From contig NZ_PUBZ01000158.1 of NCBI RefSeq assembly GCF_003205875.1, positions 87,647-151,646 on the forward strand: 64,000 bases of DNA, written 5' to 3'. The position numbers and the translations under genes are program-made. The notes under the pieces were generated by a model. That model searched no databases. It saw only the letters and a program-made list of their open reading frames with translations, and was not told the DNA's origin. This DNA comes from Herpetosiphon llansteffanensis. GTDB lineage: Bacteria; Chloroflexota; Chloroflexia; Chloroflexales; Herpetosiphonaceae. Below, in pieces: positions 1 to 8,504 of the stretch (the stretch's first letter is position 1; each line of letters opens with the position of its first letter).

Positions 1-1
1 T

Positions 2-274
2 GCTGATGGCAAGCAGGTACTGGTTAATGTGACGCTCCAAAATCCGACAAACCGACCAGTGAGCTTTCGGGCTGCCGATTTTACCATCCAAACCAATGTT
101 GGTGCGTTGCCAATTACGGCCCAATCTACCATCCTGAGCACGCTTACAATTCCTGGCAACAATACAATTGCCGGAACCTTAGTAGCCCAAGCCAATAATG
201 GCGGGATTAAATCGGTCCAGTTGGTTTGGCGACCAACCAGCGGCGGCATTTCTAAAACTATTACATTACGCTAA
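2..274 (+). CDS. C-terminal part of a DUF4352-like protein (5' end outside window)
   Basis: The reading frame is open from the first complete codon, so the gene begins upstream of the window. A GTG at 29 is inside the frame and is not a convincing start. The visible ~90 residues are Asn/Thr/Ile rich and look like a beta-sandwich. The pattern VNVTLQNPTNRPVSF followed by alternating hydrophobic strands resembles the DUF4352 immunoglobulin-like domain of secreted or lipid-anchored bacterial proteins. The family call is inferred from this pattern only. No catalytic residues are visible, and the N-terminus needed to confirm export is missing. Confidence 0.6.
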   Translation, partial: ADGKQVLVNVTLQNPTNRPVSFRAADFTIQTNVGALPITAQSTILSTLTIPGNNTIAGTLVAQANNGGIKSVQLVWRPTSGGISKTITLR

Positions 275-289
275 CTCAATCGCAAGAAT

Positions 290-326
290 GCCATGGTTGC
301 TTGCTCTCGCCGAGCGCAGCCATGGC
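290..326. terminator. Imperfect hairpin after the partial gene
   Basis: GCCATGGTTGC (290-300) pairs with GCAGCCATGGC (316-326) with one wobble pair. A small inner GCTC/GAGC stem lies in the loop. There is no T-run, so this may be a weak terminator or simply a structured spacer before the methyltransferase gene at 348. Confidence 0.3.
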
Positions 327-347
327 GTTGCTATGTAAGGAACTTGG

Positions 348-1106
348 ATGTTTGATCAGTTTGTACCCTATTATGATGCAGATTATGGTGATTTTCAGGA
401 TGATATAGTGTTCTACCGCGAGCATGCGCGCATGGCTGGCGGCAGCATTTTAGAGCTGATGTGCGGCACTGGGCGGGTGGCAATTCCGCTAGCCCAAGCC
501 AAGCTGCATGTGGTCGGCATTGATATTGCTCCTGCGATGATTGAACGGGCGAATGCTGCAGCTGAAACTGCTGGTGTTGGCACGCACTTGCATTTTGCAG
601 TGGCCGATGTGACCGATTTTCAGCTTGATCAGCAATTTGGCATGGCCTTTGTGGCGATTAATTCGTTTATGCATTTGGAAACAACCCAGGCTCAGCTGGC
701 TGCATTGCATGCAATTAAGCGCCATTTAAAGCCGAATGGCCTATTGCTGCTCGATTTGTTTAATCCTGAGCCAAGCCAACTAAGTGCTGTTGATGGCCTG
801 ATGGTGCTTGATAAAAGTTTTCGCGCTAGTAATGGCAATTTGGTCCAGAAATTTGTCTATCGCAGCGTTGATTTAGCGGCACAGCACCAGCACGTTCAAT
901 TCTGTTACGATGAAATTCAGCCTGATGGCCAAGTGCGGCGCTGCGTCTTACCATTCGGCATGCGTTGGCTCTATCGCTACGAAGCTGAGCATTTGCTGGC
1001 CCGCTGTGGCTTTGAATTGCAGGCAGTGTATGGCTCGTACGAGCTTGATCCCTATACAAGTGAATCAGAACGAATGTTGATTGTGGCACGAGGAATTTCC
1101 CAATGA
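348..1106 (+). CDS. Class I SAM-dependent methyltransferase
   Basis: A 252-residue soluble protein. Motif I, LELMCGTGRVAIPLA (about residues 35-49), and the following VVGIDIAPAMIERA strand-acid loop are the S-adenosylmethionine site of class I methyltransferases. ADVTDF and FVAINSFMHL fit motifs II and III. The substrate cannot be read from the sequence; the arrangement is that of the broad Methyltransf_25/11 group. The start is an ATG preceded by TAAGGAAC at good spacing. The stop overlaps the next ATG in an ATGA junction, so the two genes are probably translationally coupled. Confidence 0.88.
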   Translation: MFDQFVPYYDADYGDFQDDIVFYREHARMAGGSILELMCGTGRVAIPLAQAKLHVVGIDIAPAMIERANAAAETAGVGTHLHFAVADVTDFQLDQQFGMAFVAINSFMHLETTQAQLAALHAIKRHLKPNGLLLLDLFNPEPSQLSAVDGLMVLDKSFRASNGNLVQKFVYRSVDLAAQHQHVQFCYDEIQPDGQVRRCVLPFGMRWLYRYEAEHLLARCGFELQAVYGSYELDPYTSESERMLIVARGISQ

Positions 1107-1612
1107 GCATGCTTGATCCCTATGAGGTTGAACGGCTCGAACGTTCGCGTAAACGGGCAACCCGCTTGTTGACGTTAGTAATGGGTTTTGCAACCCTGTT
1201 TTGCGGCGCGTTATTTGTCTATATCATTAGCCCACCAGCCCGCACCTATACGCTTGGCCCAGTGAGCCAATTTCCGCTTGGCCAGACAGTTCAGGTTTCG
1301 GTTAAACAATTAGTTGCCTCGGAAACAATCGCTAGTCGACCTGAAGTCAGCGATGATCCGGTGTTGGTGACGCGGCTGAGTGCCGACCAATGGCGCGCGT
1401 TTCTGGCGTGGGATAGCCTGAGCGGTTGTATTGTGATTTACGAACAATCCAACCAAACCTATCGTGACCAATGCTCAGATCGGGTGTATGATGAACAGGG
1501 CTTCTTGATTAGCGATAATCGCCGCTTGCGCTTGGGCCAACTACCGGTCAACGTAGTTGACGAACAAGTTCAAATTCGTGATGAACTTTTGCCCGATCCT
1601 CGTCAGCAATAG
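1103..1612 (+). CDS. Single-pass membrane protein of unknown function
   Basis: A 169-residue protein with a basic N-terminal segment (residues 1-22), one transmembrane helix (about 23-46, LLTLVMGFATLFCGALFVYII) and an extracytoplasmic domain of about 120 residues with two cysteines (SGCIVIY and DQCSDRV) that could form a disulfide. I do not recognise the family. It overlaps the upstream methyltransferase by 4 bases (ATGA), pointing to one transcript. The soluble domain resembles Rieske-like or other small beta domains of Chloroflexota in overall look only, and no ligand motif is complete. Confidence 0.7.
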   Translation: MSMLDPYEVERLERSRKRATRLLTLVMGFATLFCGALFVYIISPPARTYTLGPVSQFPLGQTVQVSVKQLVASETIASRPEVSDDPVLVTRLSADQWRAFLAWDSLSGCIVIYEQSNQTYRDQCSDRVYDEQGFLISDNRRLRLGQLPVNVVDEQVQIRDELLPDPRQQ

Positions 1613-1686
1613 CGTGACAATAGTCTATAATTGTTTGTGGGGATAGAGGTTGATTGGCTGTTGAATTTTGCAAAGAAGGAGGGCAT

Positions 1687-2259
1687 GTGCAGCGCTTTGC
1701 ACGATCTGCCCCATTGGTGGTGGAAGAATTTGCAGACCCAGGCATCGATCACCGCGAAGGCCCACCATTAAGCATCGGTAGTGCCTTTTTAATGTTGGGA
1801 ATGGTTGCTGGGGATGAGTGTCCGCCGGAAATTCTGAATCTGCTCGATCAAATTAGTGCTGACAAATGGTATCATGGCCAACTTTTTGAAACCATGTTGA
1901 CCTATTTTGAGGATCGTGACCCAGCCTTATTGATGGAAATTGGGCGCGGGATTTACTACTCGTTGGCGGCACAGTTTCGCGAAATGGGTTTGAAAACACC
2001 AACTGCGATGTTGGTGGCAATGCCCGATGTTTGGCATACGGCCACTCGTGGCGCGAGTGGCGAATGGCGCACAACGATTGTCGCGCCGTATCATGCCCGA
2101 GTCGAATTACAACAACCCTATAACTGTATGTTCGAACAAGCGGCGATGGAAGGGGTTTTGCAAGGTTTGGGCGCACGTGAGGTTCAGATCACGCATGGCC
2201 CATGCATGCGCAATGGTGCTGCTGCTTGTGTGTTTACCATTCGCTGGACGGAAGTTTAA
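1687..2259 (+). CDS. V4R-like small-molecule sensor domain protein
   Basis: About 190 residues when started at GTG 1687, which follows a strong AAGGAGGG at 1676-1683. The frame opens earlier at TTG 1654, but no ribosome site precedes that. The C-terminal pattern of an aromatic residue, GVLQGLG, then HGPCMRNGAAACVFTIRW (about residues 172-189) resembles the end of the V4R/heme-NO-binding-like fold, where Cys and Gly residues line a ligand pocket. That assignment is inference from pattern. No DNA-binding or output domain is present, so it would act as a stand-alone sensor. A TATAAT box at 1626-1631 may belong to its promoter. Confidence 0.55.
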   Translation: MQRFARSAPLVVEEFADPGIDHREGPPLSIGSAFLMLGMVAGDECPPEILNLLDQISADKWYHGQLFETMLTYFEDRDPALLMEIGRGIYYSLAAQFREMGLKTPTAMLVAMPDVWHTATRGASGEWRTTIVAPYHARVELQQPYNCMFEQAAMEGVLQGLGAREVQITHGPCMRNGAAACVFTIRWTEV

Positions 2260-2265
2260 CTAACG

Positions 2266-2351
2266 GCCCTTGGTTCTCTGTTTGATGCTTGCCTGTTATG
2301 CCACGGCATAACCACCTTGCTCGCTCCTCATCGAACAGTTTAACCAAGGGC
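2266..2351. terminator. Long-loop inverted repeat between convergent genes
   Basis: GCCCTTGGTT (2266-2275) pairs with AACCAAGGGC (2342-2351), followed by TGATTTTTA. Inside the loop a second perfect hairpin, GTTATGCC/GGCATAAC (2295-2312), is present. The position between two convergent stop codons suggests a bidirectional terminator. Confidence 0.55.
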
Positions 2352-2357
2352 TGATTT

Positions 2358-3173
2358 TTAAGCTTGCAAGATTTTTGCAAATAACGCGACGTTGGCTTGG
2401 CGTGGGCTTGGGTCGTAGATTGCAAAATCAATTTGGGCAAACGGCCATGGCTGTTGGCCAATAACTTCTTTGAATAGGCGTGCGATCAGTGCTGGATCGT
2501 TGCCAAACACACCACAACCCCACGCCCCCAAAATCAAGCGTTCGATTGGTTGGCTGGCGCAAAACGCCAATAGCCGCTGCATACGTTGGCGCATGGCTGG
2601 CTCGACCTCGGCGCTTTGGCCTGTGCGGTTTTGACGAATTGCCCCAGCATTCACCGCCGCCATGGTAATTACATCGACCAAATACGCTTGATCGAGCCAA
2701 TTGCCAGCGTCATCGCAGACCACCGGAACCTGCGGCGACCAAATCAGCGCATCGGAATAGAGCAAGTCGTTTTGCTGTTTATGGTAGCGGTAAAACTCAC
2801 TACACTTGGTTAAACAAGGATACAACCCCGACGAACGGGCGATGCTTTCCTCTTGCGCTTGGCTGCCCCCTAAAAAACCACCACCTGGATTTTTGGCCGA
2901 AGCAAAATTTAATATTCCTACCCGCTGGCTTGCTTGGGCAGTGCGTTGAGCCGCTTCCAAGGTTGTGGCTGCATAGATGTTGATGCTTGGTTGTTGGCGA
3001 GCGTTGTTGCTTGCAGCCAATACGGTATCAGGCCAAACAATCGTGCTGGCTTGCTCGGCGGCCTGCTGCACTTCAGCAATGTTGACCCATTGATCAGCCT
3101 GATTGAAATAACCGCCAGCGCTCAAACAATCGAGCGTGCGTTGGGCGATGCTTTTGCGTTCTTCTCGTTTCAT
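2358..3173 (-). CDS. Microbial-type poly(ADP-ribose) glycohydrolase (TIGR02452 family)
   Basis: A 271-residue macrodomain-fold protein predicted to remove ADP-ribose polymers. The diagnostic PARG signature is complete: NFASAKNPGGGFLGGSQAQEES, i.e. GGG-x(6)-QEE with the two catalytic Glu residues, at about residues 90-111. GAWGCGVFGNDP near residue 220 is the conserved macrodomain phosphate loop. The start at ATG 3173 is chosen because it overlaps the stop of the upstream acetyltransferase by 4 bases (ATGA); the open frame extends 8 codons further. The function is well supported by family knowledge, but no ADP-ribosyltransferase partner lies nearby. Confidence 0.85.
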   Translation of the reverse strand: MKREERKSIAQRTLDCLSAGGYFNQADQWVNIAEVQQAAEQASTIVWPDTVLAASNNARQQPSINIYAATTLEAAQRTAQASQRVGILNFASAKNPGGGFLGGSQAQEESIARSSGLYPCLTKCSEFYRYHKQQNDLLYSDALIWSPQVPVVCDDAGNWLDQAYLVDVITMAAVNAGAIRQNRTGQSAEVEPAMRQRMQRLLAFCASQPIERLILGAWGCGVFGNDPALIARLFKEVIGQQPWPFAQIDFAIYDPSPRQANVALFAKILQA

Positions 3174-3952
3174 CGTAACCGTGCGGTTGCCTCCCAAAAA
3201 CTGCCAACTTGCTGATAGCCAAGCGGCTCATAGATTTGGCGCGTTGCAAAATCGTTGCTTTTTACATCGTGAATGATATTGGTACAGCCTTGATCAAACA
3301 AACTTTGAGTCAGATGGGCAATGATTGTGCGCACATAGCCGTTGCCACGCAAGGCTGGGTCGGTGTAAACGTTGCCAATCGTTGCCAAGTGATCGCGGCT
3401 ATTGACCAAGTGCGTTCCGCCGACCGCCACTAGTGCTCCATGGCGACGCACGCCATAGTATAACCCGCCATGCAACTGATCAGGGCTAAACGTCGGCACA
3501 TCGTTCATGGTGTAGAACGCCGAAAGCTCGCCAAGATGCTGATCTTCGAGTTGCTCAAGCTGCGTGCCATTCGGCAGATCGCTGAGCTGGCCAGCCTCGA
3601 TTGCAATCCGAATAATTGCTTGTTCGTTGCTGAAGCGGTAGCGCTGGCCTAACACTTGGCGATAGTGCTCGTTCATATTGGCCACAATACAGGCTTTGGG
3701 CCATTCGGTTTTGGCGGCCATGATTGCGTTAATGCCTTGAGCCGCGCCATAGGGAATTAAGGCCGTAAACGTGCTCGTGCGATACCACAGCAAAATTGCC
3801 CATTGGTTGCCATGCTCAGCAAGGCTAAATTGCGAGCGTTCGCGAAAGGGTGGTTGCAAATCGCCCAATGCATAGGCTGATTCAAGCCGATTTTGGCCTA
3901 GTAAGTCGTGCAATGTTTGGTCGGATGGAGTGAAATCAACCTGCCACGTCAT
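3170..3952 (-). CDS. GNAT-family N-acetyltransferase
   Basis: A 260-residue protein. The N-terminal half has no clear motif. The C-terminal half carries the acetyl-CoA site of GNAT enzymes: IGNVYTDPALRGNGYVRTIIAHL (about residues 190-212; the core is the R/Q-x-x-G-x-G/A loop, here LRGNGY), followed by IYEPLGYQQVG at the end. The layout, with a variable N-terminal lobe and a GNAT C-lobe, fits the FR47/GNAT group; the substrate is unknown. It is the first gene of a two-gene minus-strand operon with the PARG-like protein, joined by an ATGA overlap. Confidence 0.82.
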   Translation of the reverse strand: MTWQVDFTPSDQTLHDLLGQNRLESAYALGDLQPPFRERSQFSLAEHGNQWAILLWYRTSTFTALIPYGAAQGINAIMAAKTEWPKACIVANMNEHYRQVLGQRYRFSNEQAIIRIAIEAGQLSDLPNGTQLEQLEDQHLGELSAFYTMNDVPTFSPDQLHGGLYYGVRRHGALVAVGGTHLVNSRDHLATIGNVYTDPALRGNGYVRTIIAHLTQSLFDQGCTNIIHDVKSNDFATRQIYEPLGYQQVGSFWEATARLR

Positions 3953-4027
3953 GGAAACGTCCTGTCTTTGGGTTTGATGAAGGTATGCCGCTGCTTAAAT
4001 TATAGACCTTGATCAAGCGATTACAAG

Positions 4028-4066
4028 ATTAACACTTTGCCAACGCAGCGTCACTACTGTGTTAAT
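4028..4066. promoter_or_regulatory. Inverted repeat upstream of hsp20
   Basis: Perfect 8-bp arms ATTAACAC (4028-4035) and GTGTTAAT (4059-4066) are separated by 23 bases and end 53 bases before the hsp20 ATG. It is not a CIRCE element, whose arms are TTAGCACTC with a 9-base spacer. It may be an operator for the heat-shock pair hsp20-lon; this is inference. Confidence 0.4.
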
Positions 4067-4119
4067 GGAGCAGTGCTATGCTTTTTCTAGCAGTTTTTTT
4101 TAGTGGAGGTTCACATTCG

Positions 4120-4572
4120 ATGGCTAAGTTTCTTGTGGTTCGCCAATTACCGCGCCTCCACACCCAACGAAGCGCCTTTGAACGCGATTGGCAAACCCCA
4201 TGGCCGCGAACCAGTAGCGCCCGCGCGTTGATCTGGCGACCGCAAGCAGATGTCCATGAGTACGCCGAGCAATTTGTGATCAAGGTCGAACTGGCAGGCA
4301 TGCGCGATGCAGCAATTGAAGTAACGCTTCACGATGGCGTGTTATATGTTAGCGGCCAACGCGAAGAGCATTGCCCAAGCCAAGGTGTCCACATCCATGA
4401 ATTGGGAATTAATTATGGCCATTTTGAGCTAGAGTTCGCGATTCGTGCCCCGATCGACGAGGCCGCAATTAGCGCTCGCTACGACGATGGCATGTTGATT
4501 ATCACGTTGCCCAAAAGCAACCCAGCCCAAGCTGAACCACGGCGGATCACGATTGAACAAACCAACGTCTAA
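4120..4572 (+). CDS. Hsp20/alpha-crystallin small heat-shock protein
   Basis: A 150-residue ATP-independent holdase that binds unfolding proteins. The alpha-crystallin domain spans about residues 45-135: FVIKVELAGMRDAAIEVTLHDGVLYVSG is the conserved first half, and ARYDDGMLIITLPK is the conserved end (the A-x-x-x-n-GvL motif, here with ML). The start is ATG 4120, nine bases after GGAGGT (4105-4110); an upstream in-frame ATG at 4078 lacks a ribosome site. Lon begins 30 bases downstream on the same strand, so chaperone and protease probably share a stress-induced transcript. Confidence 0.92.
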   Translation: MAKFLVVRQLPRLHTQRSAFERDWQTPWPRTSSARALIWRPQADVHEYAEQFVIKVELAGMRDAAIEVTLHDGVLYVSGQREEHCPSQGVHIHELGINYGHFELEFAIRAPIDEAAISARYDDGMLIITLPKSNPAQAEPRRITIEQTNV

Positions 4573-4602
4573 CTCGCATTGGTGCTAAAAAGGGGTTTTT
4601 GT

Positions 4603-7050
4603 ATGTCAGATTTTGAACGAACGACCACAATTCCAGATGAAATCGCGATTTTGCCATTATTGGGAACGGTTGCCTATCCTCAAACCATCGTGCCATTGGC
4701 CGTTGGTCAGCCAGAGTCGATTCGTTTGATCGATGATCTGATGGCTGGGCAACGGATTGTTGGCTTGATGGCGCTAAAAAACGAAGATGAACGGCCCAGC
4801 CCAGTTACGCCTGAAGATTTTTATCAACTTGGCAGCGCTGCGGTTGTGCATAAATTGATGAAATTGCCCGATGGCACCTTGCGCGTGGCGATGCAAGTGC
4901 TTGAGCGGATTGAGATTGTTGAAATTACCCAAACCGAGCCATATTACCGAGCCAAAATTCGGGTTGTGCCCGACCAAACGATCGAGAGCGAAGAGCTTGA
5001 AGTTATTGCCTTGATGCGCTCGATTGGCACGATTGCCAGCCAAATTGCGCCCTTGATTCCGCAATTTCCAACCGAGTTGTTGAATTCGGTCTTGAGCGAA
5101 GAAGATCCCCGCCGTTTGGCCTATTTGGTGGCTTCGTATGCCCGCATGAGCGTGACTGATCGCCAAGCGGTCTTGAGCGAGCCAAGCATCAAGCAAAAAT
5201 TGCTCAAATTAAACGAAGTGCTCACCCGCGAGTTGAATGTGCTGCAAATTGGCCAGCAAATTCAATCGCAGGTCCAAGATGAGCTTGGCAAATCGCAGCG
5301 CGAATATGTGTTGCGCGAACAACTCAAAGCAATTCGCAAAGAGCTGGGCGAAACCAACGAACAAGAAGTTGAAGTTGATCGTTTGGCCGAGCAAATCGAG
5401 GCTGCTGGCATGAGCGCCGAAGCCCACGAGCAAGCCATGCGCGAGCTTGATCGGCTGCGCCAAATGCCTGCTGCTGCTGCCGAATATAGCGTCATTCGCA
5501 GCTATTTGGAAACGCTGATTGCCTTGCCATGGCAAAAACGCAGCGACGACACGATTGATGTGGCGCAAGCTGCCGAAATTCTCGATGCCGACCATTATGG
5601 CTTGGCGGAAATCAAAGAGCGAATTTTGGATTATCTGGCGGTGCGCGAGTTGCGGCGCAAACGTTCGCCAGAGCGCGATCCAGGCCGTGGGGCAATTCTC
5701 TGTTTTGTTGGCCCTCCAGGCGTGGGCAAAACCAGCCTTGGCCGTTCGATTGCCAAAGCTATGAATCGCGAGTTTGTGCGTTTGTCGTTGGGCGGCGTGC
5801 ACGACGAGGCCGAAATTCGCGGCCATCGCCGCACCTACATCGGCGCAATGCCTGGCAGTCTAATTCAAGCGATTCGGCGGAGCGGAGTCAACAATCCGGT
5901 TGTGCTGCTCGACGAAATGGATAAGCTCAGCTCAGATCATCGCGGCGACCCAACCTCGGCCATGCTCGAGGTGCTTGATCCTGCCCAAAACGCCAATTTC
6001 CGCGACCACTATTTGGATGTGGCTTGGGATTTGTCGCCAGTGATGTTTATTGCAACCGCCAATACCTTGCAAACCATTCCTGGGCCATTGCGCGATCGCT
6101 TGGAAATTATTCAGCTTGGCAGCTATACGACCCGTGAAAAGTACGAAATTGCTCAGCGCTATTTGGTGCCAGAGCAACGCGAGCAACATAGCCTTGAGTC
6201 AAGCGAAGTCGACATTCAACCAGATGCCTTGTTGGTGGCGATTGAAGAATATACCCGCGAAGCTGGCGTGCGCAATTTGGAGCAACACATTGGCACGGTG
6301 ATGCGCAAAGCAGCGCGTCAAGTTGCGCTTGGTTCGGCCACGCCAATCGTGGTTAATCCAGCCAAAACCCGTGAATATTTGGGCAAGCAACGCTACTTCT
6401 CGGAAATTCACGAGCGCACCGATCGGCCTGGCATTGTCACAGGCTTGGTTTGGACTCCAGTTGGCGGCGATATTATCTTTATCGAGGCCACCAAAATGAC
6501 TGGACGCGGCAACTTTGCCCTGAGTGGTCAGTTGGGCGATGTGATGAAAGAATCGGCGCGAGCTGCATTAAGTTGGGTGCGGGCTGAAGGCGAAAGCTAC
6601 GGCATCGACCCACATTTTGCTCAACATTTCGATTTACACGTGCACGTACCAGCGGGCGCGCAACCAAAAGATGGTCCATCGGCGGGGATTGCCATGGCCA
6701 CGGCTTTGGTTTCGTTGCTGACCGGACGAGCCTTGCGCGACGATGTGGCCATGACCGGCGAAATTACCTTGCGCGGCAAAGTGCTGCCAATCGGCGGCGT
6801 GCGCGAAAAAGTGCTGGCAGCCCATCGGGCAGGCATTCGAACGATCATTCTGCCACAGCGGAATATCGCTGATTTGGATGAAATTCCAGCAGAAGTGTTG
6901 GCCGAAATGGAATTTCATGGAGTTGAGCATGTTGGCCAAGTGATTGAGCTGGCCTTGCGCAAAGAGCCGAGCGAAGCACCAGTGAGTGTGCCAGAATCGG
7001 CAGTCATGGAAAACTTAATCCAATCAGATGTCGAAGTTTTGGTTCATTAA
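4603..7050 (+). CDS. lon: ATP-dependent Lon protease
   Basis: 815 residues from ATG 4603; the frame opens at 4579 but AAAAGGGG sits before 4603. Order of parts: LON substrate-binding domain (about residues 15-210), coiled-coil region (220-320), AAA+ module with Walker A GPPGVGKT (370-377) and Walker B VVLLDEMDK, then the protease domain with catalytic Ser693 in PKDGPSAG and Lys736 in GGVREKVLAAHRAG. All catalytic residues are present and the length matches bacterial LonA (about 780-820). It degrades misfolded and regulatory proteins in the cytoplasm. A strong hairpin terminator follows 4 bases after the stop. Confidence 0.97.
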   Translation: MSDFERTTTIPDEIAILPLLGTVAYPQTIVPLAVGQPESIRLIDDLMAGQRIVGLMALKNEDERPSPVTPEDFYQLGSAAVVHKLMKLPDGTLRVAMQVLERIEIVEITQTEPYYRAKIRVVPDQTIESEELEVIALMRSIGTIASQIAPLIPQFPTELLNSVLSEEDPRRLAYLVASYARMSVTDRQAVLSEPSIKQKLLKLNEVLTRELNVLQIGQQIQSQVQDELGKSQREYVLREQLKAIRKELGETNEQEVEVDRLAEQIEAAGMSAEAHEQAMRELDRLRQMPAAAAEYSVIRSYLETLIALPWQKRSDDTIDVAQAAEILDADHYGLAEIKERILDYLAVRELRRKRSPERDPGRGAILCFVGPPGVGKTSLGRSIAKAMNREFVRLSLGGVHDEAEIRGHRRTYIGAMPGSLIQAIRRSGVNNPVVLLDEMDKLSSDHRGDPTSAMLEVLDPAQNANFRDHYLDVAWDLSPVMFIATANTLQTIPGPLRDRLEIIQLGSYTTREKYEIAQRYLVPEQREQHSLESSEVDIQPDALLVAIEEYTREAGVRNLEQHIGTVMRKAARQVALGSATPIVVNPAKTREYLGKQRYFSEIHERTDRPGIVTGLVWTPVGGDIIFIEATKMTGRGNFALSGQLGDVMKESARAALSWVRAEGESYGIDPHFAQHFDLHVHVPAGAQPKDGPSAGIAMATALVSLLTGRALRDDVAMTGEITLRGKVLPIGGVREKVLAAHRAGIRTIILPQRNIADLDEIPAEVLAEMEFHGVEHVGQVIELALRKEPSEAPVSVPESAVMENLIQSDVEVLVH

Positions 7051-7054
7051 ACGC

Positions 7055-7091
7055 AAACAGCGCCGTTGGAATTGCTCCAACGGCGCTGTTT
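7055..7091. terminator. Strong hairpin terminator between lon and the STAS gene
   Basis: A perfect 16-bp stem (AAACAGCGCCGTTGGA at 7055-7070 with TCCAACGGCGCTGTTT at 7076-7091) has a 5-base loop. It lies between two converging stop codons and can serve both directions. Confidence 0.9.
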
Positions 7092-7106
7092 CGTTAATCA
7101 GCTGAA

Positions 7107-7493
7107 TTATGGTTTAGTTGGTTCGCTCGCAGCTTTTTGATGGCGTTGCATCGCGGCGATAGCTTCTTCTTCGCTGGCGAAGATGTCGGCATATTGGGCG
7201 AGGCCGACCATGCGGAAAATCTTTTGGAAGTGAGGGCTAAGGCCACTAATGGCCAGCTTTTGGGCTTGGCGATTGACCTCAGTGACCACCCCAATTAAAA
7301 TAGCAATCCCCGCGCTGTTGATATAATCGCTTTGGCGCGAGTTGATAATAATATACTTAGCGCCATCTTTGCTAACGCCTTCGTATGCCCCCGTAATGGC
7401 CTCTTCGGCAAATGTGGTGACATCGCCTTCGAGATCAATAATCCAAATCCCGTCACGTTGACGGGTGGTAACTTTCAATTCATCATCAATCAT
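7107..7493 (-). CDS. STAS-domain anti-sigma factor antagonist (SpoIIAA/RsbV type)
   Basis: A 128-residue single STAS domain. The phosphorylation site is visible as DYINSAGIAIL with Ser60, matching the D-S-S/A-G loop of SpoIIAA and RsbV. In this family the dephosphorylated protein captures the RsbW-like kinase and frees a sigma factor. It is the last gene of a three-gene minus-strand operon with two predicted kinases, so its partner is probably one or both of them. The C-terminus (about residues 108-128) is charged and without motif. No cognate sigma factor or PP2C phosphatase lies in the window. Confidence 0.88.
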   Translation of the reverse strand: MIDDELKVTTRQRDGIWIIDLEGDVTTFAEEAITGAYEGVSKDGAKYIIINSRQSDYINSAGIAILIGVVTEVNRQAQKLAISGLSPHFQKIFRMVGLAQYADIFASEEEAIAAMQRHQKAASEPTKP

Positions 7494-7523
7494 AGGTCCA
7501 AAACTCCTTGACCAAGGATCGCG

Positions 7524-7988
7524 CTAGGCTGTGGCTGATCCATGCCGTCGTGGTGGATTATACATCGCTAATCGAAAACGATTGCCTTGTCCGGGCCGTG
7601 ACGGTAGAAAGCCGCACTCATCAACAAGTTGTTCAATGAGCATTAAGCCCATCCCTCGCGCCGATGCCAGCCCAGCAAGTTTTTGCTCGATGGTTGCTGT
7701 TTCGATCTCTTGGGAGGGGTGAAAACGAAGACCTTCATCGCTAATAACCAACACCAGCCGATTGCGTGAAATCGTGCAGGTGATATGGATGCGGCGTTGG
7801 GTTTGGCGCTGATTGCCATGTTCGATGGCATTGATACAGGCCTCGCTCAGTGCCGTGCGTAAATCCTCAACGCGCGTTGGGTCAAACCCCATATTCCGTG
7901 CGAGCGTACCAATTGCTTCACGGGCGATTTTTTCATAGCCAAGCTGGCTGGGAAATATCAGTTCGATGGTGGCTTGGGTTTGCGCCAT
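7524..7988 (-). CDS. Anti-sigma regulatory factor, RsbW-type HATPase (second copy)
   Basis: About 155 residues. The GHKL ATP-binding fold is shown by the N-box LRTALSEACINAIEHGNQ (about residues 40-57, with the Mg-binding Asn and the E-H-G end) and by VLVISDEGLRF and ARGMGLMLIEQLVDE (G1 and G2 boxes). It would act as a serine kinase toward the neighbouring STAS protein and as a binder of a sigma factor. The start is uncertain: ATG 7988 is used here, while TTG 7997, two bases after the upstream stop, gives three more residues. It shares the PSQLGYEKIA N-terminus and the N-box with the gene just upstream, so the pair arose by duplication. Confidence 0.85.
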   Translation of the reverse strand: MAQTQATIELIFPSQLGYEKIAREAIGTLARNMGFDPTRVEDLRTALSEACINAIEHGNQRQTQRRIHITCTISRNRLVLVISDEGLRFHPSQEIETATIEQKLAGLASARGMGLMLIEQLVDECGFLPSRPGQGNRFRLAMYNPPRRHGSATA

Positions 7989-7998
7989 GTTCTTCAAC

Positions 7999-8463
7999 TC
8001 AACGATCTAGGTGGATAACCATCCGTAATTTATTGCCGCCTGATGGTGCGACCGAAAACTGGACCTCATCCATCAGTTCTTTAATTAACCAGATTCCCCA
8101 ACCACCTTTATCGTCGCTATGCAATACCTGGTGAATGTCGGGTGTACGCTCAGTGATGGTCTGATCAAGAATTTTACGCCCTTGATCTGCCACATCAACA
8201 ATCAACCCGTCATCGCTGCCAGTAAAGACCACCACGACTTTCATTGCTGAATCGTGTTGATTGCCATGTTCAATTGCATTCGTTACTGCTTCGCTTACGG
8301 CAGTGCGCAGCGAATCAACGCGATCATGAGAGAAGCCCATCCGTTTCGCCATTGCACTGGCGGTATCCATGGCGACTTTCTCGTACCCCAGCCGACTCGG
8401 CAAGTGGAGTTCAATCACCCGTTCTTCATCGCCACTAGGGGCCATGTATTGTGGATTGGACAT
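7999..8463 (-). CDS. Anti-sigma regulatory factor, RsbW-type HATPase (first copy)
   Basis: 154 residues with the same fold as the next gene: N-box LRTAVSEAVTNAIEHGNQ (about residues 50-67), G1 box VDVADQGRK and G2 box GGWGIWLIKELMDEV. TGAGGT lies seven bases before the ATG. It leads the operon RsbW-like/RsbW-like/STAS. The presence of two kinases for one antagonist suggests either two sigma targets or a kinase/decoy pair; the sequence cannot decide. The N-terminal extension (about 12 residues) is unlike the second copy. Confidence 0.86.
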   Translation of the reverse strand: MSNPQYMAPSGDEERVIELHLPSRLGYEKVAMDTASAMAKRMGFSHDRVDSLRTAVSEAVTNAIEHGNQHDSAMKVVVVFTGSDDGLIVDVADQGRKILDQTITERTPDIHQVLHSDDKGGWGIWLIKELMDEVQFSVAPSGGNKLRMVIHLDR

Positions 8464-8504
8464 TTGGAAACCTCACGTCGCTCGCAATGACGATGCTAGC
8501 CCTC

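Noticed and set aside
4028..4066. HrcA/CIRCE element before hsp20
   Set aside because: Arms and spacer length do not fit the CIRCE consensus.
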